Source: Ilumatobacter coccineus YM16-304
GTDB taxonomy: Bacteria > Actinomycetota > Acidimicrobiia > Acidimicrobiales > Ilumatobacteraceae
Length of the DNA stretch: 64,000 nt
NCBI RefSeq assembly: GCF_000348785.1
Contig: NC_020520.1
Span: 1,736,001-1,800,000 of the forward strand
Reading direction: 5' to 3'
The notes under the pieces were generated by a model. That model did not search any database, was not told where the DNA came from, and saw only the letters and a list, made by a program, of their open reading frames with translations. Each line of letters starts with the position of its first letter. The first letter of the stretch is position 1. A program made the position numbers and the translations under genes. This document shows positions 24,982-34,366 of the stretch, in pieces.

Positions 24982-25001
24982 GGAGTGACTATGGTCACTC
25001 C
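24982..25001 (+). promoter_or_regulatory. hairpin enclosing the RBS and start codon of the acyl-CoA synthetase
   Basis: GGAGTGAC and GTCACTCC are perfect 8-base arms around TATG. The left arm contains the GGAG ribosome binding site, and the loop plus first base of the right arm holds the ATG at 24991. It may hide the initiation site in mRNA, or be an operator with the true start at ATG 25003. Confidence 0.55.
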
Positions 25002-26595
25002 GATGTCGACGACGAGTGCTCCATCCATCACCAATGTCGCCGGGATCGTGCGGGTCCACGGCGTCGAACGCCCCGACCACATCGCACTGATCGAAGGCGA
25101 CCGCCAGCTGTCGTGGAGTGCGCTGCTCGAACGCTCTGCCCAGATGGCGCAAGCGCTGGCCGACGCGGGAGTCGGCGCCGAGGATCGTGTGGCGTTTCTC
25201 GACAAGAACGGCATCGAGCACTTCGAGGTGTTCTTCGGTGCGGCCATGCTCAACGCGGTGTGTGTCGACGTCAACTGGCGTCTCGCCGCACCGGAGGTGC
25301 GATTCATCGTCGACGACGCCGACGCCAAGGTGCTCGTGGTCGGTCCCGACTTCGTGCCGATGCTCGACGAGATCGCCGCCGAACTCCCGAAGGTCGCCAA
25401 GTTCGTGGTGATCGGTGGCGAACATGCCGTCGCCGAGTCGTACGACGCGTGGGTCGACCGCTACCCAGCCGACGATCCCGGCGTCGTCGCCGACGACGGA
25501 GACATCGCGTTCCAGCTCTATTCATCGGGCACGACCGGTCGGCCGAAGGGCGTGATGCTGAGCAACCACAACTTCTTCAGCCTGCTCCCGATGGTGAAGG
25601 AGATCTGGGAGCTCGACGGCGACTCGATCAACCTGGCAGCCATGCCGCTCTTCCACATCGGTGGTGGTGGCTGGGCGACGGCCGGCATGTACCAGGGTTG
25701 CACCACGGTGATCTTCCGCGAACTCGATCCGGTCGCGCTGATCGAGATGATCGAGCGGCACCGGATCACACACGCGTTCCTCGTGCCCGCGGTCCTGCAG
25801 TTCATGCTCATGGTGCCGGGCGTCGAGGACGCCGACTACTCGAGCCTCCAGGTGTTCGTCTACGGAGCGTCCCCGATCAGCGAGGACGTGCTCGCCAAGT
25901 GCGTCGAGATGTTCAAGCCGTGCAAGTTCTGGCAGGCGTACGGGCTCACCGAGACCACCGGGGCCGTCGTCAACCTGCCGCCCGACGATCACGATCCGAG
26001 TGGACCGAACCGTCACCGACTCCGCTCGTGCGGAGTTGCCGGACCCGGGGTCGAACTGCGCATCGTCGGCGACGACGGTGAGGCGCTCGCGCCGAACGAG
26101 GTGGGGGAGATCTGGATCCGCTCGCAGCAGAACATGGTGGGCTACTGGCGGATGCCCGACGAGACGGCGAAGGCGCTGACCGACGACGGCTGGTTCAAAT
26201 CGGGTGACGCCGGTTACCTCGACGCCGACGGCTACCTCTACATCCACGACCGCGTGAAGGACATGATCGTGTCGGGCGGCGAGAATGTGTACCCGGCCGA
26301 GGTCGAGAACGTGTTGATGAAGCACGACGCGGTCGCCGACGTCGCGGTCATCGGCGTACCGCACGAGAAGTGGGGCGAGACGGCCAAGGCGATGGTGGTG
26401 GTCGCCGACGGCGCCTCGGCCGACGACGAGACCGCTGCCGACATCATCGCGTTCGCGAAGACGCAGTTGGCCACGTTCAAGTGTCCGACGAGCGTCGACT
26501 GGCTCGATGCGCTCCCACGCAATCCGACCGGCAAGATCCTCAAGAAGGACCTCCGCGAGCCGTTCTGGGAAGGAAAGTCCCGCCGAGTCGGCTGA
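24991..26595 (+). CDS. acyl-CoA synthetase (AMP-binding)
   Basis: The 534-residue ANL-superfamily ligase is complete. The P-loop AFQLYSSGTTGRPKGVMLS is near residue 175, AYGLTETTG follows, GWFKSGDAGYLDADGYLYIHDRVKDMIVSGGENVYPAEVE forms the hinge region, and PRNPTGKILKKDLRE carries the catalytic Lys. It activates an acid to its CoA thioester, in the FadD/FadD3-like range. Translation may start at ATG 24991, which follows GGAG by 5 bases, or at ATG 25003; the first lies in a perfect hairpin. Palindrome family A (copy 2) is 13 bases beyond the stop. Confidence 0.9.
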   Translation: MVTPMSTTSAPSITNVAGIVRVHGVERPDHIALIEGDRQLSWSALLERSAQMAQALADAGVGAEDRVAFLDKNGIEHFEVFFGAAMLNAVCVDVNWRLAAPEVRFIVDDADAKVLVVGPDFVPMLDEIAAELPKVAKFVVIGGEHAVAESYDAWVDRYPADDPGVVADDGDIAFQLYSSGTTGRPKGVMLSNHNFFSLLPMVKEIWELDGDSINLAAMPLFHIGGGGWATAGMYQGCTTVIFRELDPVALIEMIERHRITHAFLVPAVLQFMLMVPGVEDADYSSLQVFVYGASPISEDVLAKCVEMFKPCKFWQAYGLTETTGAVVNLPPDDHDPSGPNRHRLRSCGVAGPGVELRIVGDDGEALAPNEVGEIWIRSQQNMVGYWRMPDETAKALTDDGWFKSGDAGYLDADGYLYIHDRVKDMIVSGGENVYPAEVENVLMKHDAVADVAVIGVPHEKWGETAKAMVVVADGASADDETAADIIAFAKTQLATFKCPTSVDWLDALPRNPTGKILKKDLREPFWEGKSRRVG

Positions 26596-26607
26596 GGTTC
26601 AGCCCGC

Positions 26608-26646
26608 AACCTGGTTATTTCCATCCGGGATGCGAATAACCAGGTT
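26608..26646. repeat. palindrome family A, copy 2
   Basis: A 39-base palindrome with AACCTGGTTATTTCCATCC as left arm and two substitutions in the right arm (GGATGCGAATAACC). It lies between the acyl-CoA synthetase and typA, both on the plus strand, so here it would act as a one-way terminator or a REP-like element. Confidence 0.85.
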
Positions 26647-26741
26647 GGTGCGGGCGCAGTGAGTTTGCGGTGAGGACCGGCACGTCATAACGTGACGAGC
26701 GGCGCGGTCGATCGGATGCACTGCTCCGATAGCGTCGTCGC

Positions 26742-28631
26742 GTGACTCAATCGGACACCCTCTGCAAGCGAGACGATCTTCGCAACCTCGCGATCGTCGC
26801 GCACGTCGACCATGGCAAGACGACGCTGGTCGACTCGATGCTCCATCAGTCGGGCGCTTTTCGTGCCAACGAAGAAGTGGCCGAGCGGGTCATGGACTCC
26901 GGTGACCTCGAACGCGAGAAGGGCATCACCATCCTCGCCAAGAACACGTCGCTCGTGTGGCGTGACAAGCGCACCGACACCGACGTCACGCTCAACATCG
27001 TCGACACGCCGGGTCACGCCGACTTCGGCGGCGAGGTCGAGCGTGCGCTCACCATGGTCGACGGCATCGTGCTGTTGGTCGACGCGGCCGAAGGTCCGCT
27101 GCCGCAGACCCGTTTCGTGCTGCGCAAGGCCCTCGCTCGCCACCTCCCGGTGATCCTCGCGGTCAACAAGATCGACCGCCCCGACGCACGCGTCGAAGAG
27201 GTCGTCGACGAGGTCTACGAACTGTTCTTCGATCTCGGCGCCGAAGATCACCACATCGAGTTCCCGATCGTCTACTGCTCGGGCCGTGACGGCTGGTCGA
27301 CACAAGACCTCGACGAAGCCAAGGCGATCGTCGCCGGCACGGTCACCGGCAAAGACCTCACCACGCTCGGCGAAGTGCTGCTCGATTCCATCCCGGCTCC
27401 GACGTACCACGAGGGTGCGCCGTTGCAGGCGTGGGTCACCAACCTCGACGCATCGCCGTACCTCGGCCGCCTCGCGCTGCTGCGCATCATGGAAGGCGTC
27501 ATCACCAAGGGCTCGTCGGTCGCCTGGTGCAAGCGTGACGGCACCGTCAGCCGCGCCAAGGTCGCCGAGCTGTTCCTCACCGAGCACCTCACCCGTGTGC
27601 CGGTCGACTCCGCGCGCCAGGGCGACCTCGTCGCCGTGGCCGGTATCGAAGACATCTTCATCGGGGAGACGCTGGCCGACCCCGAGAACCCGGTGGCTCT
27701 GCCGATCATCGAGGTCGACGAGCCCGCGCTGTCGATGACGATCGGCATCAACACGTCGCCGCTCGCGGGGCGTGAAGGCAAGAAGCTCACGGCTCGTCTC
27801 GTCAAGGCTCGGCTCGATCAGGAACTCGTCGGCAACGTGTCGATGCGCGTGCTGCCGACCGAGCGTCCCGACGCCTGGGAAGTCCAGGGCCGTGGCGAAC
27901 TCCAGCTGGCGATCCTCGTCGAACAGATGCGTCGGGAGGGCTTCGAGCTCACGATCGGCAAGCCCGTCGTGCTGACGAAGAAGATCGACGGCAAGGTCCA
28001 CGAGCCGGTCGAGCGGGTGACCATCGACGTTCCCGACGAGTACATGGGCGCGGTCACGCAACTCCTCGCCACCCGCAAGGGCCGCATGCAGAACATGACC
28101 GGCACCGGCTGGAAGCGTCTCGATTATCTCGTCCCGGCTCGCGGGCTCATCGGTTTCCGCACCGAGTTCATGACCGAGACCCGCGGCACCGGCGTGCTGT
28201 CGCACACCTCCGAGGGCTACGAGCCGTGGGCCGGCGAGATCCGGGCACGCGCCCAGGGTGTGCTCGTCGCCGACCGCACCGGGCCGGTCACCAACTACTC
28301 GATGATCAACCTGCAGGAGCGCTCGACCCTCATGGTGACGGCCGGTCAAGAGGTCTACAGCGGCATGATCGTCGGCGAGAACTCGCGCTCGGGCGACATG
28401 GACGTCAACATCTGCAAGGAGAAGAAGCAGACCAACGTTCGTGCGTCGTCGTCCGACCAGACGGTCAACGTCACGCCGCCGAAGCTGCTCTCCCTCGAAG
28501 GTGCGCTCGAGTTCATCAGCATCGACGAGTGCGTCGAGGTGACCCCGTCGAACGTTCGCATCCGCAAGGTCGAACTCGACGCGACAATCCGCAACCGCGC
28601 TGCCAAGAAGGCCGCGCACGCCGACGACTGA
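26742..28631 (+). CDS. typA: GTPase TypA/BipA
   Basis: The 629-residue translational GTPase has G1 HVDHGKTT (residues 21-28), a switch I threonine in [11 protein letters not shown]3 [14 protein letters not shown], and G4 NKID, followed by EF-G-like beta-barrel and domain V elements and the BipA-specific C-terminal domain ending near [20 protein letters not shown]. TypA binds the ribosome and helps 50S assembly and stress adaptation. It starts with GTG at 26742. The length of 629 is slightly longer than the roughly 610 residues of E. coli BipA. It stands alone upstream of a convergent c-di-GMP protein gene. Confidence 0.95.
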   Translation: MTQSDTLCKRDDLRNLAIVAHVDHGKTTLVDSMLHQSGAFRANEEVAERVMDSGDLEREKGITILAKNTSLVWRDKRTDTDVTLNIVDTPGHADFGGEVERALTMVDGIVLLVDAAEGPLPQTRFVLRKALARHLPVILAVNKIDRPDARVEEVVDEVYELFFDLGAEDHHIEFPIVYCSGRDGWSTQDLDEAKAIVAGTVTGKDLTTLGEVLLDSIPAPTYHEGAPLQAWVTNLDASPYLGRLALLRIMEGVITKGSSVAWCKRDGTVSRAKVAELFLTEHLTRVPVDSARQGDLVAVAGIEDIFIGETLADPENPVALPIIEVDEPALSMTIGINTSPLAGREGKKLTARLVKARLDQELVGNVSMRVLPTERPDAWEVQGRGELQLAILVEQMRREGFELTIGKPVVLTKKIDGKVHEPVERVTIDVPDEYMGAVTQLLATRKGRMQNMTGTGWKRLDYLVPARGLIGFRTEFMTETRGTGVLSHTSEGYEPWAGEIRARAQGVLVADRTGPVTNYSMINLQERSTLMVTAGQEVYSGMIVGENSRSGDMDVNICKEKKQTNVRASSSDQTVNVTPPKLLSLEGALEFISIDECVEVTPSNVRIRKVELDATIRNRAAKKAAHADD

Positions 28632-28643
28632 GAAGCGCTGCGC

Positions 28644-30869
28644 TCAGAAGTGGCGGAGCAGGTTGCGGGCAGCCGCCTCGACCTCGCTCGGCCTCGTGAT
28701 GATCTCGTAGCTGAAGCGGCGATCATCGCCATCGTCGGTGTCGAGTTCGGTCGCCAACAGTCCGATCGACCCGTCTGGCGAGAGGGCGATCACCTGCCAC
28801 GAGCGGGCCATCGGGTCGTGCGCGTCGATGTCGGCGAGCCGCACGCCTCGGAGTTGGACGTCGTCGAGCTCGGAGAGGCGGTGCCCGATCATGCCGACGA
28901 ACCCGCAGCGACGTGCAATGCCTTCGTACTGGCGTCGCGTCCGTTCGGTGACGTGGTCGCGGTGTTGCACGCTCGCGAGCAGGACGCAGTCCGACGATTG
29001 TGCTGAGGCTTCGACTTGGCGGCTCAACCGGACGAGTTCGTCCTTGGTCGCCGTCCGGTCGCCGTCGACTCGCTGCGGCTGAGGGAGCGTCGCTCCCCAC
29101 TGCTCGACGGCGTCGATGTCGAGTCGATCGGGCGATGTGGGTCTGGCGAAGAGATGTCCCTGGAGCAGGTCGGCACCGAGCACGTCGGCGGCACGTGTGT
29201 GCTCGATGGTCTCGACGCCTTCCGCGATGATCGTGACGTCGCGTCGGCGGTCGGCCGACCGGAACGCCGAGACCGACGCGACGACGTGGGCAGCGTGAGC
29301 CGGATTGTCGTTGCCGACGAGACCCATGTCGATCTTGACGACGTCGGGATCGATCCAGCGCAGTGCTGCAAGGTTCTCCGAGCGGCCCCCGACGTCGTCG
29401 AGCGCGATCTTCCAGCCGAGCGAGCGACAGGCGTCGACTGCGGCGAGCAGCCGACCGGGTGACTGCAACACGGAGCGTTCGGCGATCTCGACCGTGATCG
29501 AAGCGCGTTGATCGCTGGCGTGCCAGGCCTGACGCAGCTGGGCCATCCACGACTCGCTTGCCGGGAGCATCGGTTCGACGTTGAGGTACAGGTCGACGCC
29601 CGGGTCGAGTTCGAGGTCGAACGCGAGTCGTTTCGATGCGAGTTCGAGGTCGCCGAGTCGGGAGAAGGTCGTCGCCGCAGCGAAGAGGCGGTCGGGCGAC
29701 TCGAGCAGGTGGCCGTCAGGCCCGCGGGTGAGGGCCTCGACGGCGCGGACGCGCTTGGTGCGAGCATCGACGACCGGCTGCACCACGATGGTGAGACCGG
29801 CGATGGCCTCCTCGACGTCGTCGAGCGTGGGAACGGGGTCGTCGCTGCGACGCGCCGGAGCGAGTGACACGGGCCTCGGGTCGACGATGACATCGTTGTG
29901 TGCTTGGCCGCGCCCGTGCGACTTAGCGGTGTACATGAGTCGGTCGGCCCGTTCGAGGAGACCGGTGGCGTCGTCACCGACCCGGCGCCGTGCGACGCCG
30001 ATCGACGCGGAGAGTTGCACCGTCGAGTCCTGAACCGCCATGAGCTCCTCGGCATGTCCGATGAGCTGGCCGGCGAGGGTCTCGCCGTCGCTGTCGTGAA
30101 CGATTGCGAGGAACTCGTCGCCACCGATGCGCCCGAGCTTGCCGCGAGCGCCCATGCACCGCTCGAACCGTTTCGCGATCGTCTTCAACGCCTGATCGCC
30201 GGCACCGTGGCCGTACAGGTCGTTGACCGTCTTGAAGCCATCGAGGTCGATGAGCAGTACGGCCACGGGTGACCCGGACTCGAGCGATTCGTCGAGGTGA
30301 CGCATGATCGTCGCCCGATTCATCAGCCGAGTCAGCGGGTCGTAGATCGCCGAGAGCGCCAGCTCGTCACTGCGACGCAGGCGGGCGAGCGCGGAGCCGA
30401 ACACGGCGATGAGCGACCGGAGCGCGTCGACGTCGGCGTCGTCGAAGTGGTCGAGTCGACGCGAGTGCACGCCGATCATCGCGACCTGGTCGTCGGGGAG
30501 GTCGACCGTGATCGACACCGAACTCCGGATGCCTTCGCGCACGAGGAAGCCGCTGGGCGTGAAGCGAGTTTCGGTGGGGAGATCACCCGAGACGCAGATG
30601 CCACCCTGGCGGTGGGCGTACGCAGCCTGGGAGTCGGGGGCGATCGGGATCACGAGCCCTGGTGTGAGCACCTCGAAACCGATGCCGGCGCGCACGACGG
30701 CCCGTTCGTGCTGGGTGAACTCGATCGCCACCACGATGTCGACGTCGAGCAGGTCGTGAGCGATCTCGACGCACTGGATCCAGCCGGCACGCTCGGTGGC
30801 GCAGTCGATCAGCGGCGTCAGCACGTCGAGCGTCGTCTTCGACATCCGCTCTCTGATGGGGGTGTTCAC
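28644..30869 (-). CDS. GAF-GGDEF-EAL-DICT c-di-GMP signalling protein
   Basis: The 741-residue protein has a GAF-like sensor (about 25-165), a diguanylate cyclase domain with intact GGDEF (249-253) and DPLTRLMNR, and a phosphodiesterase domain with EAL (378-380). EAL-domain ligands N430, E461, D491-D492, K512 and E550/E553 are all kept, but loop 6 reads DDVGGRSEN in place of the usual DDFGTGYSS. No RxxD inhibitory site precedes GGDEF. A DICT domain (about 621-741) closes the protein; DICT is known from cyclases and two-component systems. Net activity cannot be predicted. It has no membrane helix and probably senses a cytoplasmic signal. Confidence 0.88.
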   Translation of the reverse strand: MNTPIRERMSKTTLDVLTPLIDCATERAGWIQCVEIAHDLLDVDIVVAIEFTQHERAVVRAGIGFEVLTPGLVIPIAPDSQAAYAHRQGGICVSGDLPTETRFTPSGFLVREGIRSSVSITVDLPDDQVAMIGVHSRRLDHFDDADVDALRSLIAVFGSALARLRRSDELALSAIYDPLTRLMNRATIMRHLDESLESGSPVAVLLIDLDGFKTVNDLYGHGAGDQALKTIAKRFERCMGARGKLGRIGGDEFLAIVHDSDGETLAGQLIGHAEELMAVQDSTVQLSASIGVARRRVGDDATGLLERADRLMYTAKSHGRGQAHNDVIVDPRPVSLAPARRSDDPVPTLDDVEEAIAGLTIVVQPVVDARTKRVRAVEALTRGPDGHLLESPDRLFAAATTFSRLGDLELASKRLAFDLELDPGVDLYLNVEPMLPASESWMAQLRQAWHASDQRASITVEIAERSVLQSPGRLLAAVDACRSLGWKIALDDVGGRSENLAALRWIDPDVVKIDMGLVGNDNPAHAAHVVASVSAFRSADRRRDVTIIAEGVETIEHTRAADVLGADLLQGHLFARPTSPDRLDIDAVEQWGATLPQPQRVDGDRTATKDELVRLSRQVEASAQSSDCVLLASVQHRDHVTERTRRQYEGIARRCGFVGMIGHRLSELDDVQLRGVRLADIDAHDPMARSWQVIALSPDGSIGLLATELDTDDGDDRRFSYEIITRPSEVEAAARNLLRHF

Positions 30870-30927
30870 GATGTTCGCCTCGACGTCACCCCCTCCTATC
30901 GACAGAAAAGAGTCACGCCTTGAGTCA

Positions 30928-33123
30928 CTACGGGCCGTCGACGACGGCGCCGTCGGTCTGGTGGAGGTCGACGCCGATGTTGTCGTGATGCGTCAGGTCG
31001 GGTGAGTCCCACACGACGAGCCCGACGCGGCAGTCCTCCCAGTGGTTGCCGCCGACGTGGCACCGTGCGGCACCGGCCTGGACGAGGCAGCCGGAGTCGC
31101 CGCCGAGTGCCGCGTTGCCGTCGATCACCGCGCCGACGCCGCCGTCGACGTCGACGGCACGCATGGTCGATCGGAGGTGGTTGGCGTGGACGTGTGCGTC
31201 TTCGGTCCGGTCGAGGTGCACGCCCCACCAGCGTGCCGTCATCGTGTTGCCGCGGATCACGGTGCCGGTCGATTCGGTGGCGCGGACGGCGCAGAGATGA
31301 CCGCCGAATCGAGTCGATTCGATCGTCTGGCCTCCGCCACCGACGAGTTCGACGCCGACGTCCCACCCGTTGCCGGTGAAGGCGCATCGCGAGACCGAGA
31401 GGCGGTCGGCGTTGTGAGCGACCACACCGCGGCCGGTGACCGCCCGCAGCATCACGTCGTCACCGGTGACCACGACGTGGCCGCCGACGCTGCACCCGAG
31501 GATGGTGGCGAACGTGCCGGTGACCTCGACGAGCACGGGTGCGACCGGTTCGGATCGGGCGCCGGAGGCGTCGCTGACCACGGCGAGGTGCTCGATGCGG
31601 GCCGACCGTTCGACGGTGAGCGCCGGTGCCGGCGCGACGATGCCGTGTCGCGTCGCTCGGATGATCGTGCGATTGCTGCCGAGGCCGCGCATCACCACGC
31701 CGCTCGGCACGACCGCCGGGCCGAGGTATTCGCCTTCACCGAGTTGCACGATGTCGCCGGGTCGGGCACCGGCGAGGAGCGGGGCCAACTCGATCGGCGC
31801 CGCCTCGGCAGGAGTGAACAGTTCGATCGGACGGTCGGCCGGTTCGATCGAGAGTCGATACACGGCGACGCCGATCGCGTCGTCGTCGAACCGTTCGGAC
31901 GGATGCAACGGCGGTTCGGTGATGCGGAGCCCGTCGTGGCGCTGCTCGAACCGCACGTCGACGTCGCCGCCACCATCGAGGCCGCCCAAACGGTGTGCAG
32001 CGGTGATGCGATGCGCCCCCGCGTCGATCGTGGCGAACCGCCCGGCACCGGCGAGGTCGACGGCGTACACGGTGCCCGGCGTCGGGCCCGCCACGAGCCG
32101 TGTGGTGGCGTCGCCCCACGTCGCCCACGGTGCCGACGTCGCGAGCACGTGGTCGTATCGGCGAATCCACGTGCCGGCGTCTCGCATCGGAGCGGTCTGC
32201 AGCCCGGGAACCGTGCCATCTGCGGTGGGGCCGACGGCCAGCACCAGGTTGCCGCCCTTGGCCACGACCTCGGTGTAGAGCGAGACGATGTCGAGACCGC
32301 TCAGGTGGTGTTGGCGGCGTTCGTTGCGGTTGTGGCCGAGACCGAGGCCGATGGTGCGTGTGAGTTCCCACGGGCCGGGTGTGATGTCGTCGGGACAGTC
32401 GTTGTCGAACGTGCGAACCAGTTCGGGTCCGCCGTCGGGAACGTCGGCCTTCGACGCTCTCCAGCGGTCGTCGACGATGACCGACGGGTTGATCGCCCGA
32501 ACCGCTCGCAGCAGGTCGGCGGTTCGCCAGTGCCCGGCGTCGTGGCCCCAGTGTCCGTCGCCGCGCAGTCGGCTGCTGCCGTACCGGTCGACGAGGTCGA
32601 GCACATCGCGATGGAGGACGTCGGTCACGTAGTCGTCGCTCGGATACCGCTGGTCACCCCAGTCGAGGAGCGAGTACGACGTGCCGAACGTGAGGTCGTT
32701 TCGTTCGCAGGCGGCGGCGAACTCGGCGAGCACGTTGCGTGCCGGCCCGTGCTCGGTCATCCGACGCGAGGAGTTCGGTGCATCCCACCACGACCAACCG
32801 TCGTGGTGTTTGGCGACGATCATCGAGTACCCGGCACCGGTGTCGCGGGCGAGGCGTGCCCAGTGCTCGGCGTCGAAGCGCTCGAAGGTGAGCAGCGGAA
32901 CGAAGTCGTCGTAGTGCTCGATGTGACCCCAACGGTCGCGGTGATGGGCGAGCACCTCCACCATCGGCTGCGGGTGCAACACGACGTCGTCGAGTTCGTC
33001 GCCGAGGTGGGCGCGGTACCACGCCGGGTCCTGGCCGATCGGTGCCCACGCGGGAACGGCCGCCGCCGTGGTGTGGACGAGCATCCCGAGCCGTTTCGTG
33101 TTCCACCAGTCGGGCATGCCCAT
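30928..33123 (-). CDS. GH29 alpha-L-fucosidase-like domain fused to a right-handed beta-helix
   Basis: The 731-residue protein starts like GH29 enzymes (MPDWWNTKRLGMLVH), with KHHDGWSWWDAPNSSRR (105-121), a nucleophile-region RLRGDGHW (D189 at the expected position) and VIVDDRWRAS. From about residue 400 it changes into a Pectate-lyase/NosD-like parallel beta-helix (GDIVQLGEGEYLGPAVVPSGVVMRGLGSNRTII and then many rung-like HVVVTGDD, GTVIRGNTM and VIDGNAAL motifs). No signal peptide is seen, although an export route is not excluded. The start is uncertain: ATG 33123 or 33117 fits the family, and GTG 33144 is possible. It probably cleaves fucosylated glycans, with the helix binding polysaccharide. 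Confidence 0.8.
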   Translation of the reverse strand: MGMPDWWNTKRLGMLVHTTAAAVPAWAPIGQDPAWYRAHLGDELDDVVLHPQPMVEVLAHHRDRWGHIEHYDDFVPLLTFERFDAEHWARLARDTGAGYSMIVAKHHDGWSWWDAPNSSRRMTEHGPARNVLAEFAAACERNDLTFGTSYSLLDWGDQRYPSDDYVTDVLHRDVLDLVDRYGSSRLRGDGHWGHDAGHWRTADLLRAVRAINPSVIVDDRWRASKADVPDGGPELVRTFDNDCPDDITPGPWELTRTIGLGLGHNRNERRQHHLSGLDIVSLYTEVVAKGGNLVLAVGPTADGTVPGLQTAPMRDAGTWIRRYDHVLATSAPWATWGDATTRLVAGPTPGTVYAVDLAGAGRFATIDAGAHRITAAHRLGGLDGGGDVDVRFEQRHDGLRITEPPLHPSERFDDDAIGVAVYRLSIEPADRPIELFTPAEAAPIELAPLLAGARPGDIVQLGEGEYLGPAVVPSGVVMRGLGSNRTIIRATRHGIVAPAPALTVERSARIEHLAVVSDASGARSEPVAPVLVEVTGTFATILGCSVGGHVVVTGDDVMLRAVTGRGVVAHNADRLSVSRCAFTGNGWDVGVELVGGGGQTIESTRFGGHLCAVRATESTGTVIRGNTMTARWWGVHLDRTEDAHVHANHLRSTMRAVDVDGGVGAVIDGNAALGGDSGCLVQAGAARCHVGGNHWEDCRVGLVVWDSPDLTHHDNIGVDLHQTDGAVVDGP

Positions 33124-33236
33124 CGGAGAGACAGTCTCGCGCACCTCGACGAGTCGCGCTGCTTCCCAGATCCCGACGACGAAGTCCTGCCTCGATTGAT
33201 GTCGGAGTGCCCCGGTGTGATTAACGTCAGACCCCT

Positions 33237-34280
33237 ATGAAGCTCTCGATGATGATCAACTACTCCGGCGACTTCCATGCCGACGTCGCGAAGGTCGTGG
33301 AACTGGAGAAGGCCGGCCTCGACGTCGTGTGGGTGCCGGAGGCCTACAGCTTCGACGCCGTGTCGCAGATGGGGTACCTCGCGGCGAAGACCGACACGAT
33401 CGAGATCGGCTCGGCGATCATGAACGTGTTCTCTCGCACGGCGACGTGCATGGCGCAGACCGCTGCCGGTCTCGACTTCGTGTCGAACGGACGGTTCATC
33501 CTCGGCCTCGGCGCATCCGGCCCGCAGGTCATCGAAGGCTTCCACGGCGTGCCGTACGAGAAGCCGATGCCGCGCATCCGTGACTACATCAACGTGTGCC
33601 GGATGACGCTCAAGCGTGAGAAGGTCGTGTACGACGGCCCGACCGTGCAGGTGCCGCTGCCCGAAGGCCAGGGCACGGGCATGGGCAAGCCGCTCAAGAT
33701 CATCAACCACCCGGTCCGCGACAACGTCCCGATCTTCTGGGCCAGCCTGATGGGGCTGTCGGTCAAGGCGACGGCGCAGCACGCCGACGGCTGGCTGCCG
33801 ATCTTCTTCGACCCCGAGAAGTACCACGACGTGTGGGGCGACGAGATCAAGGCCGGCAACGCCGAGCGTGATCCCGAACTCGGCAAGCTGCAGATCTCGG
33901 CTGGCGGCATGGTGGCCATCGGCGACGACCTCGTCGGCGACAAGGCCAACGCGATCCTCGACTTCGCTCGTCCGAGCACGGCGCTGTACGTCGGTGGCAT
34001 GGGCGCCCGCGACAAGAACTTCTACAACACGATCATGCAGAAGTACGGCTACGTCGACGAAGCGATCGCCATCCAAGACAACTACCTCGCTGGTGAGAAG
34101 GAGAAGGCGGCGTCGCTGGTTCCGGCTGAGATGCTGTCGAACACCAACCTGGTCGGTCCGGCCGGTTTCGTGAAGGAACGTCTGGCGGCCTACAAGGAAG
34201 CCGGTGTCACGCACCTCAGCGTCAACGCCGTCGGTGCCGACCCGGTGAGCACCATCGAGCAACTCAAGTCGATGCTCTGA
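33237..34280 (+). CDS. LLM-class F420-dependent oxidoreductase
   Basis: The 347-residue protein has MKLSMMINYSGDFHADVAKVVELEKAGLDVVWVPEAYSFD, QTAAGLDFVSNGRFILGLGASGPQVIEGFHGVPYEKP and PIFWASLMGLSVKATAQHADGWLPIFF. This set is typical of the TIGR03559-like F420 enzymes of actinobacteria. It probably reduces a steroid-like or other lipophilic ketone or alkene. The ATG at 33237 matches the conserved first strand. It is divergent from the GH29 gene and convergent with the VWA gene; palindrome family A (copy 3) lies between the convergent ends. Confidence 0.88.
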   Translation: MKLSMMINYSGDFHADVAKVVELEKAGLDVVWVPEAYSFDAVSQMGYLAAKTDTIEIGSAIMNVFSRTATCMAQTAAGLDFVSNGRFILGLGASGPQVIEGFHGVPYEKPMPRIRDYINVCRMTLKREKVVYDGPTVQVPLPEGQGTGMGKPLKIINHPVRDNVPIFWASLMGLSVKATAQHADGWLPIFFDPEKYHDVWGDEIKAGNAERDPELGKLQISAGGMVAIGDDLVGDKANAILDFARPSTALYVGGMGARDKNFYNTIMQKYGYVDEAIAIQDNYLAGEKEKAASLVPAEMLSNTNLVGPAGFVKERLAAYKEAGVTHLSVNAVGADPVSTIEQLKSML

Positions 34281-34312
34281 GTCGAGCCAGCTCGAACACC
34301 AACCTGATTCAG

Positions 34313-34347
34313 CCTGGTTATTTCCATCCCGGATGGAAATAACCAGG
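34313..34347. repeat. palindrome family A, copy 3
   Basis: A perfect 35-base palindrome (17-base arms starting CCTGGTTATTTCCATCC around one C). It differs from copy 1 only at the outer bases. It lies between convergent genes ending at 34280 and 34367 and is suited to stop transcription from both sides. Confidence 0.85.
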
Positions 34348-34366
34348 TTCGGTCAGACGATGCCTC

